Source: Streptomyces corallincola
Lineage (GTDB): Bacteria > Actinomycetota > Actinomycetes > Streptomycetales > Streptomycetaceae
DNA length: 62,996 nt
Reading direction: 5' to 3'
Assembly: GCF_019104725.1 (NCBI RefSeq)
Contig: NZ_JAHRXF010000036.1
Coordinates: 1-62,996 of the forward strand
The notes under the pieces were generated by a model. It searched no databases. It worked only from the letters and a program-made list of their open reading frames with translations, and was not told the DNA's origin. Shown piece by piece: positions 26,400-37,553 of the stretch (the stretch's first letter is position 1; every line of letters begins with the position of its first letter). Both the position numbers and the translations under genes were made by a program.

Positions 26400-26426
26400 T
26401 ACGGTTCCGTAACCTACGGCGTCGTA
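26400..26426. promoter_or_regulatory. two 15-bp-spaced palindromes upstream of the desaturase-TetR operon
   Basis: TACGGTTCCGTA (26400-26411, perfect 5-2-5) and TACGGCGTCGTA (26415-26426, one mismatch) are spaced exactly 15 bp apart in the 321-bp gap between the desaturase and ppc. The arrangement suits a TetR dimer pair; the TetR encoded in the operon is the obvious candidate. The rest of the gap holds the ppc promoter and an AAGGAG ribosome site (26615-26620). Confidence 0.65.
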
Positions 26427-26628
26427 AGTATGGCAGTGCGCCGGGCGGCGGCAAGAGCCCACGAGCCTGCGCGTCCCCGTGGACACCTATCCTTGGACTC
26501 GGTCGGACAGCGCGGTCCGCTCTGAATACAGCCCGGACGCCCCGGCCCCCGAACGGCACCGCCGCCCGACCGCCGGACGCCCCGAGTTCCCTCCCGGACG
26601 AGCTTCAACACTGCAAGGAGCCGCACCT

Positions 26629-29364
<2,736 letters not shown>

Positions 29365-29383
29365 CCGACCGCCACCCGGACAC

Positions 29384-29423
29384 ACCGGTGCCCCCCGAGT
29401 CCGTACGACCCGGGGGCACCGGT
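29384..29423 (+). terminator. intrinsic terminator after ppc
   Basis: A 12-bp perfect stem (ACCGGTGCCCCC, 29384-29395, with GGGGGCACCGGT, 29412-29423) begins 20 bp after the ppc stop. It could act bidirectionally, also for the convergent membrane-protein gene. Confidence 0.85.
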
Positions 29424-29445
29424 CTGTCCGCAAGCGCGCCCGCGC

Positions 29446-29943
29446 CTACCGCACCGCGAAGAACGCCGACGTCAGCAGCGCCCCACCCGCCAGCCCCAGC
29501 AGCCACCCCGCCCGGCGCAACCGCATCCCGCCCGCCACCACCACCGACGCCAGCAGCAGCGCACCGCCGAGCGGCACCCACGCGTACAGCACCCCCGCCG
29601 TACCCGCCCGCACCGCCTCCCGCGTCCCCGGCTTCAGCACCACGTCGTACGACCGCCCCGCCCGCACCGCCACCGACCGCGCGATCACCGCGCTGTCCGG
29701 ACCGCCCGGACCCGCCGACGCCGACCGCGTGAACGGCCCCGCACACACCTCACCGGCACACGACACCACCTTCAGCGAGCCCTGCACCCGGCCCCGCTCC
29801 AGCATCACGTGCTGCGCCGTACCCCACGACCCCCACACCCCGCCGAACAGGATCAGCGCGGCCAGCACCGCCATGAACGAGGACTGACCGAACCGCAGCG
29901 CGGTCGTGGAATTCCGGCGGGCGGCAGCGGAGGAGGCAGGCAT
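29446..29943 (-). CDS. membrane protein with extracytoplasmic loop, function unknown
   Basis: A 165-residue protein with one N-terminal helix (about 23-43), an external loop of about 75 residues with a Cys pair (VVSCAGEVCAG) that could form a disulphide, and two C-terminal helices (about 115-135 and 142-162). No family is recognised. The ATG at 29943 is preferred; an alternative at 29955 adds four residues. It is convergent with ppc. Confidence 0.75.
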   Translation of the reverse strand: MPASSAAARRNSTTALRFGQSSFMAVLAALILFGGVWGSWGTAQHVMLERGRVQGSLKVVSCAGEVCAGPFTRSASAGPGGPDSAVIARSVAVRAGRSYDVVLKPGTREAVRAGTAGVLYAWVPLGGALLLASVVVAGGMRLRRAGWLLGLAGGALLTSAFFAVR

Positions 29944-30036
29944 GGCCGGGATCATTGGCCATACCCGCACAACCGGTCAACTCCCGCTCGTGGGACGCCC
30001 GAAGTCCGCCCCGACAAGTCAGCAGTTGTCCGCACT

Positions 30037-30082
30037 CACCTCACGTGTTGTACGCACCACGCACCTCACGTGTTGTACGCAC
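30037..30082. repeat. 21-bp tandem duplication spanning the pth stop codon
   Basis: CACCTCACGTGTTGTACGCAC occurs exactly at 30037-30057 and 30062-30082. The second copy encodes the last codons and stop of pth on the minus strand; the first is a downstream copy of that gene end. Confidence 0.9.
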
Positions 30083-30671
30083 TCTGCGCCCGCTCCAGCC
30101 CCTCCGTCACCAGCGCCTCCACCGCGTCCGCCGCCCGGTCCACGAACCAGTCCAGATCCTTGCGCTCCACCGACGAGAAGTCCCGCAGCACGAAGTCCGC
30201 CACCTGCATCCGCCCCGGCGGACGCCCGATCCCGCACCGCACCCGGTGGTACTCCGCACCCATCGCCTTCGTCATCGACTTCAGCCCGTTGTGCCCGTTG
30301 TCCCCACCGCCCAGCTTCAGCCGCAGCGTCCCGTAATCGATGTCCAGCTCGTCATGGACCGCCAGCACGTTCGCCAGCGGCACCTTGTAGAAGTCCCGCA
30401 GCGCGTTCACCGGGCCACCCGACAGATTCATGAACGACGACGGCTTCGCCAGCACCACCCGCCGCCCCGCCGGGCCCACCGGACCCAACCGCCCCTCCAC
30501 CACCTGCGCCTGCGCCTTCCCCGCCCGCTTGAACTTCCCCCGCATCCGCTCCGCCAGCAGATCCACCACCATGAACCCCACGTTGTGCCGGTTCATCGCG
30601 TACTCCGCACCCGGATTCCCGAGCCCGACAACAAGCCAGGGCACATCGGCAGCCGTGCTCACGTCGTCCAT
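30066..30671 (-). CDS. pth: peptidyl-tRNA hydrolase
   Basis: A 201-residue Pth that cleaves the ester bond of peptidyl-tRNA dropped from ribosomes. The family start WLVVGLGNPGAEYAMNRHNVGF contains the catalytic His; FMNLSGGPV, HDELDIDYGTLRLKLGGGDNGHNGLKS and RCGIGRPPG follow. AGGAGA lies just before the ATG. Only the last gene in the glmU-prs-rplY-pth block, it is separated from rplY by a terminator-like hairpin. Its final 21 bp are duplicated downstream. Confidence 0.95.
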   Translation of the reverse strand: MDDVSTAADVPWLVVGLGNPGAEYAMNRHNVGFMVVDLLAERMRGKFKRAGKAQAQVVEGRLGPVGPAGRRVVLAKPSSFMNLSGGPVNALRDFYKVPLANVLAVHDELDIDYGTLRLKLGGGDNGHNGLKSMTKAMGAEYHRVRCGIGRPPGRMQVADFVLRDFSSVERKDLDWFVDRAADAVEALVTEGLERAQSAYNT

Positions 30672-30690
30672 GTCTCCTCATATACGCGGC

Positions 30691-30730
30691 GAGCCGTCGC
30701 CCTCCCGCGGACACGGGAGAGCGACGGCTC
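30691..30730 (-). terminator. hairpin terminator between rplY and pth
   Basis: GAGCCGTCGC (30691-30700) pairs perfectly with GCGACGGCTC (30721-30730), and the stem continues with CTCCCG/CGGGAG after one mismatch. On the minus strand it lies downstream of rplY and 20 bp upstream of the pth start, so it may terminate or attenuate readthrough into pth. Confidence 0.8.
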
Positions 30731-30840
30731 GAGCCACCACAGTGGGCAAACGTTCCGCGGAGCGGAACGGGTGGGCACGACGGACAGCACCGGGCGCCTT
30801 CAGAAGGCACCGCTCACCGGGACCGCCGAACCCCGGAAGG

Positions 30841-31443
30841 TCACGCCTCGGCGGACTCGTCCTCGGCCGCCTCGGACTCCTCGCCCTCCGGAGCCTCCTC
30901 GACCTGCGCCTGCAGCACCTGCAGCACCACCGCGTCACCCTCGACGGCCAGCGAGACACCCGACGGCAGCTCGATGTCCTTGGCGTGCACGGACGCACCG
31001 GCCTCCAGGCCCTCGACCGACACGGTCACGGACTCGGGGATGTGCGTCGCCTCCGCCTCGACGGGCAGCGCGTTCAGCACGTGCTCCAGCAGGTTGCCGC
31101 CAGGAGCCAGCTCGCCCTCGGCGTGCACCGGGATCTCGACGGTGACCTTCTCGCCACGCTTCACCAGCAGCAGGTCAACGTGCTCCAGGAAACCCTTCAG
31201 CGGGTCACGCTGCACGGCCTTCGGGATCGCCAGCTCGTTGGTCTTGCCGTCGATGTCCAGCGAGAGCAGGACGTTCGGCGTACGCAGCGCCAGCAGCAGC
31301 TCGTGACCCGGCAGCGTCAGGTGCAGCGGCTCGGAACCGTGGCCGTACAGCACCGCGGGAACCTTGTTGTCACGACGGATGCGACGGGCGGCACCCTTGC
31401 CGAACTCGGTGCGGGCCTCGGCGCCGATCTTCACCTCGGACAT
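30841..31443 (-). CDS. rplY: 50S ribosomal protein L25/general stress protein Ctc
   Basis: A 200-residue long-form L25 (CTC type). The N-terminal L25 domain binds 5S rRNA (RTEFGKGAARRIRRDNKVPAVLYGHG region); the C-terminal TL5-like beta domain follows, and the protein ends in a Glu/Ala-rich acidic tail (EEAPEGEESEAAEDESAEA). The ATG at 31443 has AGGAG 9 bp upstream. It lies between prs and pth, as in other actinobacteria. Confidence 0.95.
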   Translation of the reverse strand: MSEVKIGAEARTEFGKGAARRIRRDNKVPAVLYGHGSEPLHLTLPGHELLLALRTPNVLLSLDIDGKTNELAIPKAVQRDPLKGFLEHVDLLLVKRGEKVTVEIPVHAEGELAPGGNLLEHVLNALPVEAEATHIPESVTVSVEGLEAGASVHAKDIELPSGVSLAVEGDAVVLQVLQAQVEEAPEGEESEAAEDESAEA

Positions 31444-31688
31444 GGGAATCAACTCCTCGTAGAACAGGGACGGACATGGTCACCCGGCCACGAACGGCCT
31501 GCTACGAAGAGCGCGTCGATAACGGACAACCGCCCACGCATGCGATCCGCACACGGGAAACGGCCTCCCTCGCCGAGCAACACACGCAGTCTACTCGGCA
31601 GGAGAGGCCGTACCCAAAAGGATCTTCAACGGCCCCCGGAGCGGCCGTGCGGCAGGTGAGGAAACGTCACCGCGTCCTCACCCCGCAC

Positions 31689-32669
31689 TCACTGCTCGTC
31701 GAACAGGCTCGTCACCGAACCGTCCTCGAACACCTCACGCACCGCACTCGCGATCGTCGGAGCGATCGACAGCACCGTGATCTTGTCCAGGTCCCGGCCC
31801 AGCTCACCCGGCGTCGGCAGCGTGTCCGTGAACACGAACTCACTCACCCGCGAGTTCTTCAGCCGGTCCGCCGCCGGACCCGACAGCACACCGTGCGTCG
31901 CCGTCACGATGACGTCCTCCGCACCGTGCGCGAACAACGCGTCCGCCGCCGCGCAGATCGTGCCACCGGTGTCGATCATGTCGTCCACCAGCACACACAC
32001 GCGGCCCTCGACCTCACCCACGACCTCGTGGACGGTCACCTGGTTCGCCACGTCCTTGTCACGCCGCTTGTGCACGATCGCCAGCGGCGCGCCCAGCCGG
32101 TCGCACCACCGGTCCGCCACCCGCACCCGGCCCGCGTCCGGCGACACCACCGTCAGCTTCGACCGGTCCACCTTCCGGCCCACGTAGTCCGCCAGCAGCG
32201 GCAACGCGAACAGATGGTCCACCGGACCGTCGAAGAAGCCCTGGATCTGATCCGTGTGCAGATCCACGGTGAGTATCCGGTCCGCACCCGCCGTCTTCAT
32301 CAGATCGGCGATCAGCCGCGCCGAGATCGGCTCACGACCACGGTGCTTCTTGTCCTGCCGGGCGTACCCGTAGAACGGCACGATCACCGTGATCGACCGC
32401 GCCGACGCCCGCTTCAACGCGTCGATCATGATCAACTGCTCCATGATCCACTTGTTGATCGGAGCGGTGTGGCTCTGTATCAGGAAACAGTCCGCACCCC
32501 GCGCGGACTCCTGATAGCGGACATAGATCTCACCGTTGGCGAAGTCGAACGCCTTCGTCGGTACGACCTCTACGCCAAGCTGCTGCGCGACCTCCTCGGC
32601 AAGCTCGGGGTGGGCGCGGCCGGAGAAGAACATCATCTTCTTCTCGCCGGTCGTCTTGATCCCGGTCAC
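31689..32669 (-). CDS. prs: ribose-phosphate pyrophosphokinase
   Basis: PRPP synthetase, 326 residues, making PRPP from ribose-5-phosphate and ATP for nucleotide, His and Trp synthesis. Visible features are FANGEIYVRYQESARG, the ATP/Mg segment VDLHTDQIQGFFD, the flexible loop RRDKDVANQV and the PRPP loop VCVLVDDMIDTGGTI. GTG start at 32669. It is 150 bp downstream of glmU on the same strand. Confidence 0.96.
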   Translation of the reverse strand: MTGIKTTGEKKMMFFSGRAHPELAEEVAQQLGVEVVPTKAFDFANGEIYVRYQESARGADCFLIQSHTAPINKWIMEQLIMIDALKRASARSITVIVPFYGYARQDKKHRGREPISARLIADLMKTAGADRILTVDLHTDQIQGFFDGPVDHLFALPLLADYVGRKVDRSKLTVVSPDAGRVRVADRWCDRLGAPLAIVHKRRDKDVANQVTVHEVVGEVEGRVCVLVDDMIDTGGTICAAADALFAHGAEDVIVTATHGVLSGPAADRLKNSRVSEFVFTDTLPTPGELGRDLDKITVLSIAPTIASAVREVFEDGSVTSLFDEQ

Positions 32670-32819
32670 AGCACTGTCTCCTCAGAGGGTCTCAGCCGGC
32701 CGACTGCGCACCACCCCTCCGGCGGACGCGAGAGGCAAATCGGCTGGTAGGAGTGCGTCACGCACTCACGCGGATGTGCACTTATCACGGTACGCCGACT
32801 TTGACGCCACCGTTTCCGG

Positions 32820-34268
32820 TCAGTCCTCGTCGGCAGCCGGACGCGACACCGCCTCGGCCGCCCTCGCCGCCGCACTCCCCGGCCGCTTCCGCGCCACCCA
32901 ACCCTCGATATTCCGCTGCTGGCCACGGGCCACGGCCAGCGAACCGGCCGGTACGTCCTTCGTGATCACGGACCCCGCGGCGGTGTACGCGCCGTCCCCG
33001 ACCGTGACAGGAGCCACAAACATGTTGTCCGAACCCGTCTTGCAGTACGAACCCACCGTCGTGTGGTGCTTGTTCTCCCCGTCGTAGTTCACGAACACAC
33101 TCGCCGCACCGATGTTCGTATGATCACCGATCGTCGCGTCCCCCACGTACGACAAGTGCGGAACCTTCGTCCCCTCACCGATCGCCGCGTTCTTCGTCTC
33201 CACATACGTACCGACCTTCGCCCCCGCACCCAGCCGCGTACCCGGCCGCAGATACGCGTACGGACCCACCGACGCCCCGGCGCCGATCCGCGCGCCGTCC
33301 GACACCGTGTTGTCCACCCGGGCGCCCGCACCGACCCCCGTGTCGTGCAACCGGCTGTTCGGACCGACCTCCGCGCCCTCCGCGAGCCGCGTCGCACCCG
33401 TCAGCTGCGTACCCGGATGCACCACCGCGTCCTGCCCGAACGTCACCGTCACGTCCACCCACGTGGTGGCCGGATCGATCACCGTCACACCGTCCAGCAT
33501 CGCCCGCGTCAGCAGCCGGTCGTTCAGGATGCGGCGCGCCTCGGCCAGCTGCACCCGGTTGTTGATGCCCGCGATCTCCCGGTGGTCCCCGGCGACCGAC
33601 GCGCCGACCCGGTGCCCCGCCTCCCGCAGGATGCCGAGCACGTCCGTCAGATACTCCTCGCCCTGACTGTTGTTCGTCCGCACCTTCTTCAGCGCGTCCG
33701 CCAGCAGCGGCCCGTCGAACGCGAACACCCCGCTGTTGATCTCCCGCAGCGCGAGCTGCTCCGCCGAGGCGTCCTTGTGCTCCACGATCGCGGTCACCGC
33801 GCCGCTCTCCGCGTCCCGCACGATGCGGCCGTACCCGGTCGCGTCGGGGACCTCGGCGGTCAGTACGGTCACGGCGTTGCCGTCGGCCCCGTGCGCGGCG
33901 GCCAGCGCCTTCAGCGTGTCCGCCGTCAGCAGCGGGGTGTCGCCGCACACGACGACGACCGTGCCCTCGACGGACCCGCCCAGCTCCTCCAGCGCGATGC
34001 GGACGGCGTGGCCGGTGCCGTTCTGGCGTTCCTGCACGGCGGTACGGACGGCCGGGTCGGTCGCGGTCAGGTGCTCGGTGACCTGCTCACGGGCGTGGCC
34101 CACGACGACGACCAGGTTCTCGGGGTCCAGCTCGCGGGAGGCGGCCAGCACGTGGCCGACCAGGGATCGGCCGCAGATGGCGTGCAGGACCTTCGGCGTG
34201 GCCGACTTCATACGGGTGCCCTCACCCGCTGCGAGAACGACGACGGCGGCCGGGCGGATGGCGCTCAC
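32820..34268 (-). CDS. glmU: bifunctional UDP-N-acetylglucosamine pyrophosphorylase/glucosamine-1-phosphate N-acetyltransferase
   Basis: A 482-residue GlmU that acetylates GlcN-1-P and couples it to UTP, supplying UDP-GlcNAc for peptidoglycan. The N-terminal nucleotidyltransferase has VVLAAGEGTRMKSATPKVLH and VVVCGDTPLL; the C-terminal left-handed beta-helix shows regular hexapeptides (GAGARVDNTVSDGARIGAG) and the acetyltransferase patch NYDGENKHHTTVG. The GTG at 34268 precedes the family start directly. The short C-terminal extension is Ala/Arg-rich. Upstream lies tRNA-Gln. Confidence 0.96.
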   Translation of the reverse strand: MSAIRPAAVVVLAAGEGTRMKSATPKVLHAICGRSLVGHVLAASRELDPENLVVVVGHAREQVTEHLTATDPAVRTAVQERQNGTGHAVRIALEELGGSVEGTVVVVCGDTPLLTADTLKALAAAHGADGNAVTVLTAEVPDATGYGRIVRDAESGAVTAIVEHKDASAEQLALREINSGVFAFDGPLLADALKKVRTNNSQGEEYLTDVLGILREAGHRVGASVAGDHREIAGINNRVQLAEARRILNDRLLTRAMLDGVTVIDPATTWVDVTVTFGQDAVVHPGTQLTGATRLAEGAEVGPNSRLHDTGVGAGARVDNTVSDGARIGAGASVGPYAYLRPGTRLGAGAKVGTYVETKNAAIGEGTKVPHLSYVGDATIGDHTNIGAASVFVNYDGENKHHTTVGSYCKTGSDNMFVAPVTVGDGAYTAAGSVITKDVPAGSLAVARGQQRNIEGWVARKRPGSAAARAAEAVSRPAADED

Positions 34269-34401
34269 GGGGTTGCCCTTCGGCTCTGAATGGGTGGGGG
34301 TGACAGGCGCAGGATACCGGGATGGGTGTGCGATGAAACGAGAGCGGGTCCCGACCGTGCGTGACGGTCGGGACCCGGACATTTGTGGACTTTCCTGTGT
34401 G

Positions 34402-34472
34402 CTCCCGGAGAAGGAATCGAACCCTCATTCAACGGACCAAAACCGTTTGTCCTACCTTTAGACGATCCGGGA
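34402..34472 (-). tRNA. tRNA-Gln (anticodon UUG)
   Basis: On the minus strand the sequence folds as a standard cloverleaf: acceptor TCCCGGA pairing with TCCGGGA, discriminator G, T-arm GGTTCGATTCC, and a 7-nt anticodon loop TTTTGGT closed by ACGG/CCGT with anticodon TTG. CCA is not encoded. It lies between glmU and the HTH/LAGLIDADG-like gene, all on the same strand. Confidence 0.93.
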
Positions 34473-34483
34473 TAGTTCGCACA

Positions 34484-35371
34484 CTATGTCCGATTTTGAT
34501 GATCGGTCGCGTGCGCGGCCTCCACTATGCCGTACCAGGAGCCCTCGATGCGACGGTACAACTCGGCGCACTGGAGGACTTTGATCACCAGGCAGCCCCG
34601 GTAGTTCTCACCGGTGTTCTTACGGGCGGTCTTGGGGTTGTGCTTCTTCAGCGTCGTCCTGTAGAAGGCGGACGAGGCCGCGCCGACCAGGTCGGCCCAG
34701 TACTCCTCGGCGCCACGCACGTCCGCGCTCTCGTGGATCATCACCGTGAACCGGAGGCGTTCCGGCTCCACGCCGATGAGCCGGAGCCAGGCGAGGAACG
34801 TCGCGATCATCGTCGGATCGCTGTTCACGAAGGCGACGTTCTCGCGGCGGGCGTACGGCTTGTCCTTCGCGCCCTCGGCCCAGTAGAGCCCCACGCCCAG
34901 CAGGAACAGCTCGCGCTCGGAGAGTGCGCCGACCGCCTGCCGGGCCGTGCTCTTCGCCTGCTGCCGTTCTTCCTCTCGGCGGCGCAGCCGCACCTCCCAG
35001 CCGCGTCGCCCGATCTCCGACGCCTCTTCGGGGGTCCGTTTCCTTTCGGGTACGGGTACGTCCCGGACCCACAGGGCGACCGAACTCCTGGAGCAGCCCA
35101 GTTCGAGTTGGATGCGGTCGTAGGTCCAGCCCTGGAGGCGCAGTTCGCGGGCGCGTTGGCGGAGGTCGTCCTTGGCGTTGGGGCGCTTGGTCCACTCGGG
35201 TGCGGGTTCGCCCTTGACCAGGCGGTGGAGGAGGTCGTTGTTGAAGACCTTCAGTTCGTCGCGTATCTGCCGGAGGCTGAGCCCCTGGCGGCGCAGTGCG
35301 ACCGCCCGCTCCCGGAGATCCTCGAAGTTCCGCTGGTCGCTGTGGGTGCCCTCTGGATGTGCCATAGGCAT
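34484..35371 (-). CDS. HTH protein with LAGLIDADG-like domain
   Basis: A 295-residue protein. The N-terminal half has two resolvase/MerR-like helix-turn-helix units (LRERAVALRRQGLSLRQIRDEL, about 19-40, and the 72-100 region ending GCSRSSVALWVRD). The C-terminal half (about 150-270) has LFLLGVGLYWAEGAK, which resembles the LAGLIDADG motif of homing endonucleases, with a following acidic/aromatic pattern and VIKVLQCAELYRRIEGSWYG. Such proteins are widespread single genes in Streptomyces, with no proven function. It ends 11 bp from tRNA-Gln. Nuclease activity is not established; a regulator derived from a homing endonuclease is equally likely. Confidence 0.75.
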   Translation of the reverse strand: MPMAHPEGTHSDQRNFEDLRERAVALRRQGLSLRQIRDELKVFNNDLLHRLVKGEPAPEWTKRPNAKDDLRQRARELRLQGWTYDRIQLELGCSRSSVALWVRDVPVPERKRTPEEASEIGRRGWEVRLRRREEERQQAKSTARQAVGALSERELFLLGVGLYWAEGAKDKPYARRENVAFVNSDPTMIATFLAWLRLIGVEPERLRFTVMIHESADVRGAEEYWADLVGAASSAFYRTTLKKHNPKTARKNTGENYRGCLVIKVLQCAELYRRIEGSWYGIVEAAHATDHQNRT

Positions 35372-35511
35372 ACTTTGCGGACGGGAACGCGTGTTCTGGG
35401 TGCGAAAGGGTGATGTTCACCCGTTCGGCTCAATGGGGTGGGTATGGGGGGTCGGGTGGGGAGGGGAAACTCACCGGAAAGGGGGTGGGGGTCGCCCGTA
35501 GGCTGGAGGCC

Positions 35512-36837
35512 ATGACCACGACGGGGGAAGAGCGCGAGACGGCCCGAGCGGGGCCGTGGTGGTGGGGGCGCAGACGGGGCGCGGTGCTGGACTCGGTGCT
35601 GGCGGTGGCGTCGGCGGCGGAGTGCGCGGCGGAGGGGGTCCCGTTCGCGCGGGACGCGGGGGTTCCGCTGTGGCTGGGTGTGGTGTTCGGGCTGGTGGCG
35701 GGTGCGGTGCTGCTGGTGCGGCGGAGGTGGCCGATCGCGGTGGTGCTGGTGGCGATCGCCATCACGCCCGCGCAGATGGGTCTGCTGCTGAGCGTGGTGG
35801 GGCTGTACACCCTGGCGGCGTGCGAGGTGCCGCGCCGGGTGCTGGCGGCGTTGTCGGGGATGTCGCTGCTGGGCACGATGATCGTGACGTTCGTGCGGGT
35901 GCGTCAGGACATGGCGCGGGGCGATCTGACGCTGGGTGACTGGTTCGTGCCGTTCGCGTCGATCACGACGGCGGTGGGTCTGACGGCGCCGCCGTTGCTG
36001 CTGGGGCTGTATGTGGGTGCCCGGCGCCGGTTGATGGAGAGCCTGCGGGAGCGGGCGGACAGCCTGGAGCGGGAGCTTCAGTTGCTGGCCGAGCGTGCGG
36101 AGGAGCGCGCGGAGTGGGCGCGGGGTGAGGAGCGGACGCGGATCGCGCGGGAGATGCACGATGTGGTGGCGCACCGGGTGAGTCTGATGGTGGTGCACGC
36201 GGCGGCGTTGCAGGCGGTGGCCCGTAAGGATCCGGAGAAGGCGGTGCGGAACGCGGAGCTGGTCGGTGACATGGGTCGGCAGGCGTTGACGGAGCTGCGG
36301 GAGATGCTCGGGGTGCTGCGCAGCGGGGAGGGCGAGGGGCGCCGGGAGGTGGGGTCGGTGCCGTTGGCGGCGGTGCGGGAGGCGGCGGTGCGGGCGGCTT
36401 CGCTGGCGGCGGTGGACGTGGTGGGTGAGGGGCCGTGTCTGTCGGAGCTGGAGGAGTTGGTGGGGCAGTCGGCGGCGGCCGGGATGGTGGTGCGGTTGTC
36501 GGTGGAGGGGGAGGTGCGGGCGTATGCGGCGGAGGTGGAGCAGACGGCGTACCGGGTGGTGCAGGAGGCGTTGACGAACGTCCACAAGCATGCGGCGGGG
36601 GCGCCGACGCGGGTGCGGCTGGCGCATCGTGGCGCGGAGATCGCCATGCAGGTGGAGAACGAGTCCCCGCCGGTCGCGTCCGCCGCGTCGGCCGCCGGTC
36701 TGCCGTCGGGCGGCAATGGGCTGCTGGGGATGCGGGAGCGGGTGCTGGCGTTGGGCGGGGTGTTCGTGTCGGGGCCCACGGAGGCGGGGGGTTTCCGGGT
36801 GTCGGCGGTGATTCCGGCGGTGGTTCCGGCGGTGTAG
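35512..36837 (+). CDS. NarL-partner-type sensor histidine kinase (orphan)
   Basis: A 441-residue membrane kinase. Five or so hydrophobic helices cover residues 25-180, a coiled coil follows (SLRERADSLERELQLLAERAEER), then the HisKA_3 box RTRIAREMHDVVAHRVSLMV with the phospho-accepting His, and a HATPase domain (N box VQEALTNVHKHA, G box GGNGLLGMRERV). It lacks a large external sensor, so it probably senses the membrane or a small ligand. The ATG at 35512 has GGAGG just upstream. No response-regulator gene is adjacent, unusual for this class. Confidence 0.92.
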   Translation: MTTTGEERETARAGPWWWGRRRGAVLDSVLAVASAAECAAEGVPFARDAGVPLWLGVVFGLVAGAVLLVRRRWPIAVVLVAIAITPAQMGLLLSVVGLYTLAACEVPRRVLAALSGMSLLGTMIVTFVRVRQDMARGDLTLGDWFVPFASITTAVGLTAPPLLLGLYVGARRRLMESLRERADSLERELQLLAERAEERAEWARGEERTRIAREMHDVVAHRVSLMVVHAAALQAVARKDPEKAVRNAELVGDMGRQALTELREMLGVLRSGEGEGRREVGSVPLAAVREAAVRAASLAAVDVVGEGPCLSELEELVGQSAAAGMVVRLSVEGEVRAYAAEVEQTAYRVVQEALTNVHKHAAGAPTRVRLAHRGAEIAMQVENESPPVASAASAAGLPSGGNGLLGMRERVLALGGVFVSGPTEAGGFRVSAVIPAVVPAV

Positions 36838-36859
36838 GGGTGGTGCCGGGGTCGGGTGT

Positions 36860-37351
36860 TCAGGCCACTGTCAGCCGGGTCGGTCTGTTGCCGGCGAGGA
36901 GGGTGGTGAGGCCGGTGTCGATGTCGGGTCCGGCGTACCAGTCGCCGGTGTGGTCGAGGGTGTAGACGCGGCCTTCGGTGTCGATGGCGAGGAGGGCGGC
37001 GGTGTCGGTCTCCTCGCCGAGGGGGCAGACCTCGGTGCCGAGGGCGCGGCCGAGGTCGCCGAGGGTGCGGGCGAGGTGGAGTCCGTGCAGGGGGTCGAGG
37101 TGGAGGGCGGCGGGGGCGACCTGGCGGCCGGGTCCGGCCGGGGTGAGGCGGAGGCCGCCGAATTCGGCCCAGGCTTCGACGGCGGCGGGGAAGACGGTGT
37201 GCCGGTGTCCGGCGGGGGAGACGTGGTCGCGGAGGGTGTCGGCCCAGTATTCCGCCTGTTTTATGTCCCAGCGTCCGGGCTGCCAGCCCGCGGTGCGCAG
37301 GGCGGCGTCCACGGGGACGGGGAAGCGGGTGGAGGTGCGGTCGGGGTGCAT
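36860..37351 (-). CDS. SUKH-3 domain immunity-type protein
   Basis: A 163-residue single-domain protein matching the SUKH-3 pattern: AGWQPGRWDIKQAEYWADTL, the central FGGLRLTPAGPG, DPLHGLHLARTLGDLGRALG, the diagnostic PLGEE, and DTEGRVYTLDHTGDWYAG. SUKH proteins are best known as immunity factors that neutralise nuclease and deaminase toxins. It lies 202 bp downstream of a YwqJ-type deaminase gene on the same strand, so the two probably form a toxin/immunity pair. No secretion signal. Confidence in the domain is good; its target is inferred. Confidence 0.83.
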   Translation of the reverse strand: MHPDRTSTRFPVPVDAALRTAGWQPGRWDIKQAEYWADTLRDHVSPAGHRHTVFPAAVEAWAEFGGLRLTPAGPGRQVAPAALHLDPLHGLHLARTLGDLGRALGTEVCPLGEETDTAALLAIDTEGRVYTLDHTGDWYAGPDIDTGLTTLLAGNRPTRLTVA

Positions 37352-37553
37352 GGGCCTTCGTTCGTGGCGGTGCCAGGTGCGGGTGCGGGTGGGGCGGCCG
37401 GGGTGTGTGTCCCGCGGGGTGCGGGTGGGGTGTGCGGGGTGTGTCCCGCTGGGGTGCGGGTGCGGGTGCGGTTTCGTCGAGGGGTACGGGTCGTGTCCGT
37501 ACGGTGTTCAGCGGGCCGGTGTGCTCCGGCTCGGTCTTCCGGTGCGTTCCGGC
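37352..37553. repeat. G/T-rich degenerate repeats between SUKH-3 and deaminase genes
   Basis: The top strand consists largely of variants of GGTGCGGGTGGGGTG and GTGTCCCGC. No gene is seen. Similar degenerate repeats recur at 38180-38310. Confidence 0.55.

Noticed and set aside
34402..35371. Integrated element at tRNA-Gln
   Set aside because: No integrase and no second copy of the tRNA 3' end (attR/attL) could be found nearby.
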